DNA of 5,848 nucleotides from Planctomycetota bacterium (GTDB lineage Bacteria; Planctomycetota; UBA1135): assembly GCA_002400895.1 (NCBI GenBank), contig NVRO01000019.1, positions 4,150 to 9,997 of the forward strand, given 5' to 3'. The notes under the pieces were generated by a model. That model did not search any database, was not told the origin of the DNA, and saw only the letters and a program-made list of their open reading frames with translations. Below, in pieces: positions 1 through 5,848 of this stretch (positions within the stretch are counted from its first letter, which is position 1; every line of letters begins with the position of its first letter). Both the position numbers and the translations under genes were made by a program.

Positions 1-285
1 TCCAAGCTGGCCGCAATAGTTGGTGATGGAGCTTTCGAAATCCTCTCCTACCATCATCAGGCGCTGGCGGACTGCAATACTCCACTGACCATCGCTGCCA
101 GGTCTGAGGACGGCTGCCTCGAAGCAATCGAAAGACCTGATTTGGATTTCTGCATGGGAGTGCAATGGCATCCGGAAAAAACTCCCGAATGCCCCTCCAG
201 CCGCGCACTGTTTTCCGCTTTCGTCGCTGCGGCGCGCACCTACCGTAAAGCATCGTTACTTAACGACCCCGCCCTTGAGATTTAG
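1..285 (+). CDS. Class I glutamine amidotransferase, gamma-glutamyl-GABA hydrolase (PuuD / peptidase C26) family, C-terminal part
   Basis: The reading frame is open from the first base to a TAG at 283-285 and gives the last 94 residues of the protein; the start and the nucleophilic cysteine lie left of the window. Visible family marks are SYHHQA (residues 16-21 of the fragment), RSEDGCLEAIE (34-44) and GVQWHPE (53-59). The last supplies the catalytic His57 and Glu59 of the Cys-His-Glu triad. The closing helix LFSAFVAAAR (70-79) is also typical. The family hydrolyses gamma-glutamyl amide bonds, for example gamma-glutamyl-GABA in putrescine breakdown, in the cytoplasm. The exact substrate cannot be read here and many relatives are uncharacterised, so no symbol is given. 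It is not CarA, whose corresponding motif continues into ASPGPHD. The next gene begins two bases after the stop, which suggests a shared transcript. Family call firm, substrate open. Confidence 0.87.
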   Translation, partial: SKLAAIVGDGAFEILSYHHQALADCNTPLTIAARSEDGCLEAIERPDLDFCMGVQWHPEKTPECPSSRALFSAFVAAARTYRKASLLNDPALEI

Positions 286-287
286 CA

Positions 288-1634
288 ATGAAGGATGACC
301 GCGCCCGCACCCTGCGACAGATGCAGGCCACCGCCAAGCGCGACCGCAACCGCCTGGGTTTCCTGGCGGTAACCTTGGCAATGGTGTCGTTCGCCTACTT
401 CCAGATTGGAAAGGCAAAGGGCGACCACAAACCTGAAACTACTGACAATTTCAATATCGAAAGTGTGATTTCCCTGCCTCCGATTGAGCAGGATTTGCTG
501 GTCATGGTCAAGGATGACAGCGACATGGAAAGACGGATCCTTGAACCGGAACCTTTCCGCCACCTGGCACGCATGTCCCAGGCACTGCACGCAGGTCATT
601 TGCGTAGTTTGGGCGAACCCGGCCTTCCGTTTGCACTACTAAAGAGCGACCCTGCCAACCATCGTGGCAGAGCGTTCCGCGTACGCGGCGAGTTACTCGA
701 CACTGACATCACGACTCGCAGCCCCGGGGCGCCTCAAGAATTCTGGTGTCGCTTGCGAACCGACCAGGGAGAGGAAGTGCTGTTTGTGTCGATGAAGGTG
801 CCGGATGACCTATTCGGCGCGGAAAACTACGTGCGTGCCGATGGTTTCTTTTTCAAGAATTACACCTGGAGTATCGGTGGCGAGCAATACACCGCACCGT
901 TGCTAATCGGGCGGGAAATTGTTCCGTCCTGGCGCGAAAGCGGTGCCATTGAAGGTATTGATCTCATGCTGCTGAACACCGTCCGTGACCACCGCCTCGG
1001 TGAGAGCGAGGACCTGGATGGGGCTGCGCTCTGGCATTTACTTGGCCATGCCAGATGGATGCAGGGAAATGACGGCCTGCGCAAGGAAGTTTTCGACCGG
1101 GCTCCGGAAATGGATCTGGATTTCCTGAAGCAACTGGCCGCAGAACCGGAGTTATTCCGGGGCAAACCGATTCAGGTTCCGGGAAGGGTTCCCGACAACA
1201 GTAGTTATCGCTGGGGAGAAATCGCTGGGGAGAATCCCCTGCGCGCAACCTGGTTACGGTACGGCTACCTCGGGAACCTGGCATTCAGCGACCACCCGAT
1301 TTTATTGGTAGGGACCGACGAAATGGACTTCAGCGGCAACCGAGGACGCTGGTACTTCGGCTACTTCCTGCAATTAAAAGGCTACATCGACCGCGAGAAC
1401 AATCCGCGACGCGCACCGGTGTTCGTGGTTTGCGGCTATCGCGAAGCCGACCGCTCTCCTCCACCAATCGTTGCTGAAATGATTTGGTGGTTTATTGGCA
1501 TCGGCGTGGCGGTCGGCGCCTTCATGTTCTGGGCAGCAGCGAGTGATCGCAAGAGCGCCCGCGCCGCTGCGGTTGCCTTGAGCGAACGCCGACGTAATCG
1601 GGACAACCAGAACAATGGAGTAGGTGCCCGATGA
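288..1634 (+). CDS. Uncharacterised two-pass membrane protein with a duplicated beta-rich extracytoplasmic domain (Planctomycetota-like)
   Basis: This 448-residue protein matches no named family I know. A basic N-terminus (1-22) leads into a hydrophobic helix (about 23-40), and a second helix lies at about 398-416, followed by a strongly basic tail (419-448). By the positive-inside rule both ends are cytoplasmic and residues 41-397 are outside. The middle holds two related blocks. Block 1 (about 115-212) has RG....V.G at 126-134, GFFFK at 186-190 and APLL at 203-206. Block 2 (about 279-386) has RG....V.G at 291-299, a YFGYF region at 356-360 and APVF at 376-379. Spacing agrees between blocks, indicating an old internal duplication, perhaps OB-like beta barrels (inference). 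I recall similar blocks in uncharacterised planctomycete proteins. The ATG at 288 was chosen because it lies two bases after the upstream stop and precedes the basic region and helix; its Shine-Dalgarno signal is weak. The gene end overlaps aroB by 4 bases, so coupling is likely. A 14-bp tandem duplication covers codons 307-316. Confidence 0.85.
   Translation: MKDDRARTLRQMQATAKRDRNRLGFLAVTLAMVSFAYFQIGKAKGDHKPETTDNFNIESVISLPPIEQDLLVMVKDDSDMERRILEPEPFRHLARMSQALHAGHLRSLGEPGLPFALLKSDPANHRGRAFRVRGELLDTDITTRSPGAPQEFWCRLRTDQGEEVLFVSMKVPDDLFGAENYVRADGFFFKNYTWSIGGEQYTAPLLIGREIVPSWRESGAIEGIDLMLLNTVRDHRLGESEDLDGAALWHLLGHARWMQGNDGLRKEVFDRAPEMDLDFLKQLAAEPELFRGKPIQVPGRVPDNSSYRWGEIAGENPLRATWLRYGYLGNLAFSDHPILLVGTDEMDFSGNRGRWYFGYFLQLKGYIDRENNPRRAPVFVVCGYREADRSPPPIVAEMIWWFIGIGVAVGAFMFWAAASDRKSARAAAVALSERRRNRDNQNNGVGAR
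1207..1234 (+). repeat. Perfect 14-bp tandem duplication inside the membrane-protein gene
   Basis: The 14-mer ATCGCTGGGGAGAA occurs twice back to back (1207-1220 and 1221-1234) without mismatch. Because 14 is not a multiple of three, the copies are read in different frames, giving YRWGE then IAGEN. The gene stays open and protein-like on both sides. The second copy also starts a small hairpin: GGGGA (1227-1231), loop GAA, TCCCC (1235-1239). Confidence 0.95.
1617..1620 (+). promoter_or_regulatory. Probable ribosome binding site (GGAG) for aroB within the preceding gene
   Basis: GGAG lies ten bases before the aroB ATG at 1631, inside the last codons of the membrane-protein gene. With the ATGA stop/start overlap at 1631-1634 it supports reinitiation or coupled translation. 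There is an in-frame TAA at 1595-1597 and no ATG, GTG or TTG between it and 1631, so 1631 is the only reasonable aroB start. Confidence 0.55.
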
Positions 1635-2689
1635 TTTATCCCAGTTACGGCAACGGCGTATTGCGAGCCCTGCTCAAAGGCGCACTCAGTGACTTTGGTC
1701 CACCAATCAGTTCAATCTTGTTGTTAGCTGATGAAGCCGCTTGGCCGATTTGTGAACAGGCAGTCGAAGAGGCCTTGGAGCAACTTGGCACTCCGACCCA
1801 TCGTTTGCTTTGGGCTGCCGATGAATCCCGCAAGACCATGGCCCAAGCCGAAGCAGTCGCCAGTTACTTTGTTACCGAGGGCTGTGACCGTGACTCGTTG
1901 CTACTGGCGGTCGGGGGTGGGGTCACCACCGACCTTGGCGGATTCACCGCTTCGATCTTGTTGCGCGGTATTCGCTGGGGCGCAGTCCCAACCACTTTGC
2001 TGGCGATGGCCGATGCCGCAATTGGCGGTAAAACCGCAGTGAACTTGCCGGAAGGCAAGAACCTGCTCGGGCGCTTTCACCACCCCTTGTTCGTGTTGTG
2101 CGATGTCGCCACGCTGGCAACCTTACCGCCCCGTGAATGGAATTCAGGATTGGGAGAAGTGTTAAAAACTGCCTTCCTCAGTGGTGAGGAAGCATGGCGT
2201 AGATTGGAAGATGCAAGCCCCGAGGAATTGCGTCAACCCGGCGAATTATCACTGGAAATTGCTGCCGACTGCGGCCGTACCAAGATGCGCGTGGTTGAAG
2301 AAGACCCCGAAGAACAGGGAATACGAAAGTTGCTCAACTTCGGGCACACCTTTGGCCACGCCCTCGAAACCGCCGCCGAGGGTCGACTTGGCCACGGGGA
2401 GGCAGTGGCGTTGGGCATCCGTTGCGCCATGCGCATGGCCGAAGAATTGGATATTGCCGAGCCCGGGGTTGCCCCACGGGTGCGCGGCTTGGCCGCCAAA
2501 CTCCAACTGCCTAGTGAGTTTCCCGGCAAACTTCCTTCGCCGGGTGAACTCCAGACCTTGATGATGCGCGATAAAAAGGCACGTAAGGGAAGTCTGGACC
2601 TGGTGTTACCGGTAGAACCGGGTCGCTGCCTGCTGCTTAAGGGGGTCGATCCCAAGGTGGCCGCACAAGTCATCCATAGAGAACTCTAA
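1631..2689 (+). CDS. aroB: 3-dehydroquinate synthase
   Basis: This cytoplasmic enzyme converts DAHP to 3-dehydroquinate, the second step of the shikimate pathway, using NAD and a divalent metal. The 352-residue protein carries the family signatures in order: DESRK (64-68); NAD-binding GGGVTTD (95-101); R112 in LLRGI; PTTLLA (120-125); DAAIGGKT (128-135) with K134; GKN (142-144); metal ligand E176 in GLGEVLK; K218; R232 and N236 in RKLLNFGHTFGH with H239 (metal) and H243; GHGEA with H255 (metal); and DKK (314-316). By comparison with the Aspergillus AROM enzyme, the catalytic and metal-binding set appears complete. Two mild oddities: the NAD loop reads VTTD rather than the common VVGD, a variation also known in actinobacterial enzymes, and the protein starts directly at IYPSYGNG, lacking roughly ten residues (the first strand) present in E. 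coli AroB. The start is fixed by an upstream in-frame stop. It overlaps the previous gene by four bases and lies 43 bases before carB. Confidence 0.97.
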   Translation: MIYPSYGNGVLRALLKGALSDFGPPISSILLLADEAAWPICEQAVEEALEQLGTPTHRLLWAADESRKTMAQAEAVASYFVTEGCDRDSLLLAVGGGVTTDLGGFTASILLRGIRWGAVPTTLLAMADAAIGGKTAVNLPEGKNLLGRFHHPLFVLCDVATLATLPPREWNSGLGEVLKTAFLSGEEAWRRLEDASPEELRQPGELSLEIAADCGRTKMRVVEEDPEEQGIRKLLNFGHTFGHALETAAEGRLGHGEAVALGIRCAMRMAEELDIAEPGVAPRVRGLAAKLQLPSEFPGKLPSPGELQTLMMRDKKARKGSLDLVLPVEPGRCLLLKGVDPKVAAQVIHREL

Positions 2690-2705
2690 TTCTCCGTGAG
2701 GGCTC

Positions 2706-2711
2706 TATAAT
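2706..2711 (+). promoter_or_regulatory. Possible -10 box (TATAAT) upstream of carB
   Basis: A consensus TATAAT sits in the 43-base aroB-carB gap. A start point about seven bases downstream would leave a leader of roughly 15 bases before the carB ATG. No TTGACA-like -35 is found 16-18 bases upstream (the sequence there is around ACTCTA at the aroB stop), and there is no TG extension. It is therefore a candidate only; carB could equally be read from the upstream transcript. Confidence 0.3.
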
Positions 2712-2732
2712 GACACAAATCTTCTGGCGCAG

Positions 2733-5700
2733 ATGCCCAAAAGGAACGACCTCAATTCCATCCTCATCATTGGGTCAGGGCCGATTATCATCGGCCAGGC
2801 CTGCGAGTTCGACTATTCCGGAACCCAGGCAATAAAGGCGCTGAGAGAGGAGGGCTATCGTATTTTGCTGGTCAACTCAAACCCGGCGTCGATCATGACC
2901 GACCCGGAAATGGCTGACCGTACTTTTATTGAACCAATCACCCCCGAATATGTGGCGAAGATTATTGAGCAGGAGCGACCCGACGCCATCCTCCCCACCA
3001 TGGGTGGACAAACCGCGTTGAATACTGCGATGTCGCTCCACGAAATGGGGGTGCTGGAAAAGTTCGGGGTGGAAATGCTCGGTGCCACGTACGAGGTAAT
3101 CCACAAGGCCGAGGACCGGGACGAGTTTCGCAAGGCGATGGACAAGATTGGTCTACGTAGCGCGACATCGGAAGCGGCGCACACTCTCGCCGACGCTCAA
3201 GCCGCCATTGACAAGGTCGGTTTGCCCTGCGTGATTCGACCTGCCTTCACCATGGGGGGGTCCGGTGGCGGTATTGCCTGGAACCACGAGGAATTCGATC
3301 AAATCGTTTCGCGCGGATTGCGGCTGTCGCCGATTACCGAGGTTCTGGTCGAGAAGAGTCTGATTGGCTGGAAGGAATTTGAGCTCGAAGTGATGAGGGA
3401 CCGCAAGGACAACTGCGTGGTCATCTGTTCAATCGAGAATCTTGACCCGATGGGCGTCCATACCGGGGACTCGATTACGGTTGCGCCGGCGCAAACCCTG
3501 AGCGACCGGGAATACCAACAGATGCGGGATGCGGCCTTCGCCATCATGCGTGAAATCGGAGTTGAATGCGGCGGGTCAAATGTTCAGTTTGCGCTCAACC
3601 CGAAAAACGGAGAAATGATTGTCATTGAAATGAATCCGCGGGTATCGCGCTCGTCGGCGCTGGCTTCCAAGGCAACCGGATTCCCGATTGCCAAATTCGC
3701 TGCCAAGCTTGCTGTTGGCTACACCCTTGACGAGATTCAAAACGACATCACCAAGGTGACACCGGCCTGCTTCGAGCCCGCGATGGACTACGTGGTTACC
3801 AAAATGCCGCGCTTCGCCTTCGAGAAGTTCCCGCTGTCGGATTCAACCCTGGGAATACAAATGAAGTCGGTTGGTGAAACCATGGCAATTGGTCGCACCT
3901 TCGAAGAGTCATTCCAAAAAGCTCTGCGCGGGTTGGAGATTGGACGGATTGGTTTCAGTGGCAAGAAACGTGAGTTCAGCGCGGAGGAATTGCGACAAAA
4001 GATTTCGCGCCCGGCACCCGGTCGTTTATTCGCGATTTATGATGCCTTCCGCGCCGACTACAGCATTGACGAAGTACACCGTTTGTCCGGCATTGACCCC
4101 TGGTTCTTGAGTTTCCTTGAACGCCTGGTGAAAACCGATGCCGCGCTCGAAGGCACCAGCCTGGCTGACATCGACGCTGATTTCATGCGCGAGTTAAAAC
4201 TCCGTGGGTTTTCCGACCAACGGCTCGCTGAGGTCAGTGGAAGCACTCAAGCAGAGGTGCGCGCCCGACGTGCCGACTTGGGGGTTCATCCCGGCTACCG
4301 CTTGGTGGACACCTGTGCCGCCGAGTTCGAAGCCGTAACGCCGTATCTGTACTCGACCTATGACTGCTCGTCGGATGAGTGTCCGCCCACCAAGAGGAAA
4401 AAAGTAATGATTCTGGGGGGCGGCCCCAACCGGATAGGTCAGGGCATTGAGTTTGACTATTGCTGTGTGCACGCAGCCCTGGCCCTGCGCGAGCTCGGTA
4501 TCGAATCAATCATGGTCAATTCCAATCCGGAAACTGTCTCTACCGACTTTGACATTTCCGACCGCCTCTACTTCGAACCCCTGACCCACGAAGATGTACT
4601 GGCTATTTGCCATCGTGAAAAACCGGATGGGGTCATCGTTCAGTTCGGTGGACAAACCCCGCTCAACTTGGCCAAGGGGTTATTGGATGCAGGCGTCCCC
4701 TTATGGGGAACCCCATTCGACGCGATTGATCGGGCTGAAGACCGCGGTCGGTTTTCAAAAATGCTCGACCAACTCGGCTTACTTGCACCTGACAATGGGA
4801 TTGCCACTAATGAAAACCAGGCAGTGGAGGTTGCGCTGGGCATCGGCTACCCGGTGCTGGTACGACCGTCTTACGTGCTTGGCGGTCGCGCCATGGAAAT
4901 CGTGTATGACGAAAAGGACCTGCGCCGCTACATGAATGAGGCGGTGCAAGCTTCTCCCGAGCACCCGGTCCTGATTGATTGTTTCCTTGAGGATGCGCTT
5001 GAGGTCGACGTTGATTGCATCTGCGACGGCAAGCAAGTGCTGATTGGCGCAGTTATGGAACACATTGAGGAGGCCGGCATTCATTCCGGTGATTCGACCT
5101 GCGTAATCCCCCCCACTTCTCTGGGCGAAGATATAGAAAATGAAATCCGTGAATCCACCCGCAAGATGGCGTTGGAACTGGGCGTAATCGGTTTGATGAA
5201 CGTCCAGTTTGCAGTCCGCGGCGAACGCGTTTATGTCCTCGAGGTAAACCCGCGCGCCTCGCGGACGGTACCGTTTGTTTCCAAGGCAGTCAACCAACCA
5301 TTGGCACGGATTGCCACCATGGTGATGGCCGGATCGAGCTTGCAGGAACTGGGCGTCGAAGAATGCAACACCGGTGGCAACATCGTGGTTAAGGCCCCCG
5401 CATTTCCCTTTGCCAAGTTCCCCGGCGCGCGTGCCGATCTTGGCCCGGAAATGCGCTCAACCGGAGAAGTCATGGGTATCCACCAGGACTTCGGCATGGC
5501 CTTTGCAAAGGCCAGTTGCGCCGCCGGGCGTACCCTCCCGATCAAGGGCCGGGTTTTCATCAGCGTCAAGGACTCGGACAAACGATCACTTCCGCTGGTG
5601 GCGCGAGCCTTAACCGGAATGGGCTTTGAAATCGTCAGCACTGACGGTACCTGGCTCGCACTGAGCCGTCATGGCATCGCCTGCGAGCGCATCAACAAGG

Positions 5701-5848
5701 TTCATGAGGGTCACCCTCATGTGGTTGACTTGATCAAGAACCGCGAAGTCGACTTGATTATCAACTCACCGCACGGCAAAGTAACGCGCCACGATGACGG
5801 CATGATCCGCAGTGAGTCTTACCAGGCCGGCATCCCCTGTCTGACCAC
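2733..5848 (+). CDS. carB: Carbamoyl-phosphate synthetase large subunit, C-terminus cut by the window edge
   Basis: With the CarA glutaminase subunit this cytoplasmic enzyme makes carbamoyl phosphate from bicarbonate, ammonia and two ATP, for pyrimidine and arginine synthesis. The start [12 protein letters not shown] matches the E. coli N-terminus closely, fixing the ATG at 2733 despite a weak Shine-Dalgarno. In order: carboxyphosphate half (1 to about 400) with R169, GGSGGG (175-180), E215, H243, Q285, E299 and N301; oligomerisation domain (about 400-550); carbamate half (about 555-930) with [17 protein letters not shown] (562-578), R711, E779, H784, D787 and NPRASR (839-844); and the start of the MGS-like allosteric domain (from about 935). 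Compared by recollection with E. coli numbering (offset 4 here), effector residues K950, T970, T973, K989, N1011 and T1038 are kept, while the T1017 equivalent is Pro1013. Residue 750 is Cys where E. coli has His754. 1038 codons are complete; about 30-35 residues are missing. No carA is visible. Confidence 0.98.
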   Translation, partial: MPKRNDLNSILIIGSGPIIIGQACEFDYSGTQAIKALREEGYRILLVNSNPASIMTDPEMADRTFIEPITPEYVAKIIEQERPDAILPTMGGQTALNTAMSLHEMGVLEKFGVEMLGATYEVIHKAEDRDEFRKAMDKIGLRSATSEAAHTLADAQAAIDKVGLPCVIRPAFTMGGSGGGIAWNHEEFDQIVSRGLRLSPITEVLVEKSLIGWKEFELEVMRDRKDNCVVICSIENLDPMGVHTGDSITVAPAQTLSDREYQQMRDAAFAIMREIGVECGGSNVQFALNPKNGEMIVIEMNPRVSRSSALASKATGFPIAKFAAKLAVGYTLDEIQNDITKVTPACFEPAMDYVVTKMPRFAFEKFPLSDSTLGIQMKSVGETMAIGRTFEESFQKALRGLEIGRIGFSGKKREFSAEELRQKISRPAPGRLFAIYDAFRADYSIDEVHRLSGIDPWFLSFLERLVKTDAALEGTSLADIDADFMRELKLRGFSDQRLAEVSGSTQAEVRARRADLGVHPGYRLVDTCAAEFEAVTPYLYSTYDCSSDECPPTKRKKVMILGGGPNRIGQGIEFDYCCVHAALALRELGIESIMVNSNPETVSTDFDISDRLYFEPLTHEDVLAICHREKPDGVIVQFGGQTPLNLAKGLLDAGVPLWGTPFDAIDRAEDRGRFSKMLDQLGLLAPDNGIATNENQAVEVALGIGYPVLVRPSYVLGGRAMEIVYDEKDLRRYMNEAVQASPEHPVLIDCFLEDALEVDVDCICDGKQVLIGAVMEHIEEAGIHSGDSTCVIPPTSLGEDIENEIRESTRKMALELGVIGLMNVQFAVRGERVYVLEVNPRASRTVPFVSKAVNQPLARIATMVMAGSSLQELGVEECNTGGNIVVKAPAFPFAKFPGARADLGPEMRSTGEVMGIHQDFGMAFAKASCAAGRTLPIKGRVFISVKDSDKRSLPLVARALTGMGFEIVSTDGTWLALSRHGIACERINKVHEGHPHVVDLIKNREVDLIINSPHGKVTRHDDGMIRSESYQAGIPCLT
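5703..5721. repeat. 19-bp inverted repeat (9-bp arms, one central base) within carB
   Basis: CATGAGGGT (5703-5711) is followed by a single C and its exact reverse complement ACCCTCATG (5713-5721). It encodes the HEGHPHV part of the conserved VHEG.PH motif in the allosteric domain, so part of the symmetry is forced by the protein. As RNA it could form an eight-pair stem closed by a UCA triloop. It lies some 120 bases before the window end and has no U-run, so it is not a terminator. Confidence 0.85.

Noticed and set aside
1..285. Could the amidotransferase fragment be carA, the small-subunit partner of the nearby carB?
   Set aside because: CarA has a YHPEASPGPHD-type motif; this fragment reads WHPEKTPECPSSR and carries SYHHQA and RSEDG..EAIE, which are peptidase C26 marks. 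Two other genes also separate it from carB.
2522..2544. CCCGGC / GCCGGG inverted repeat inside aroB
   Set aside because: Six-base arms with an 11-base loop are expected by chance in GC-rich coding DNA, and the codons encode ordinary Pro/Gly residues.
2233..2673. 146-codon open frame on the minus strand within aroB
   Set aside because: It lies wholly inside the conserved AroB metal-binding and C-terminal region and its translation is a low-complexity Ser/Pro/Arg-rich product typical of antisense shadows.
2679..2694. Inverted repeat GAGAA / TTCTC around the aroB stop as a terminator
   Set aside because: Only five mostly weak pairs with a six-base loop and no following T-run; too unstable for an intrinsic terminator.
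3254..3260. G7 run (and a C7 run near 5108-5114) in carB as phase-variation tracts
   Set aside because: Each encodes conserved residues (MGGSGGG and VIPPT), the frame is intact, and phase switching of an essential-type biosynthetic gene is implausible; at most they are error-prone sequencing sites.
4779..5297. 172-codon open frame on the minus strand within carB
   Set aside because: It is fully covered by well-conserved carB sequence, has no recognisable motif and no independent start signal; it is a mirror of GC-rich codon bias.

Overview
The window is a compact, single-strand stretch of a bacterial chromosome. Four genes read left to right with almost no non-coding DNA, and no RNA genes, insertion sequences, CRISPR arrays or transfer signs were seen. 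Base composition is moderately GC-rich (mid-50s percent by eye) and looks uniform. The best lineage hint is the second gene, a two-pass membrane protein whose paired RG....V.G and GFFFK / APLL blocks resemble uncharacterised proteins common in Planctomycetota. That assignment rests on family recollection and is only moderately supported; AroB and CarB are universal and say little about lineage.

Layout: 1-285 is the 3' end of a class I glutamine amidotransferase of the gamma-glutamyl-GABA hydrolase (PuuD, peptidase C26) type. Two bases later, 288-1634 encodes a 448-residue protein of unknown function with one membrane helix near each end and a large, probably extracytoplasmic middle built from a diverged tandem repeat. 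It overlaps aroB (1631-2689, 3-dehydroquinate synthase) by four bases (ATGA). After a 43-base gap, carB (2733 to beyond the right edge) encodes the large subunit of carbamoyl-phosphate synthetase, about 1038 residues of which are visible.

How the genes fit together: the first three are packed tightly enough to be one translationally coupled transcript; carB may continue it or use its own promoter, since a perfect TATAAT sits in the gap but lacks a recognisable -35. AroB makes 3-dehydroquinate for aromatic amino acids, and CarB makes carbamoyl phosphate for arginine and pyrimidines. I see no direct biochemical link between these and the membrane protein, so the co-arrangement may be only transcriptional.

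No evident new system is present. The items most worth a second look are the unknown membrane protein, a perfect out-of-phase 14-bp tandem duplication inside it, a 19-bp near-perfect palindrome inside carB, and the aroB-carB gap.
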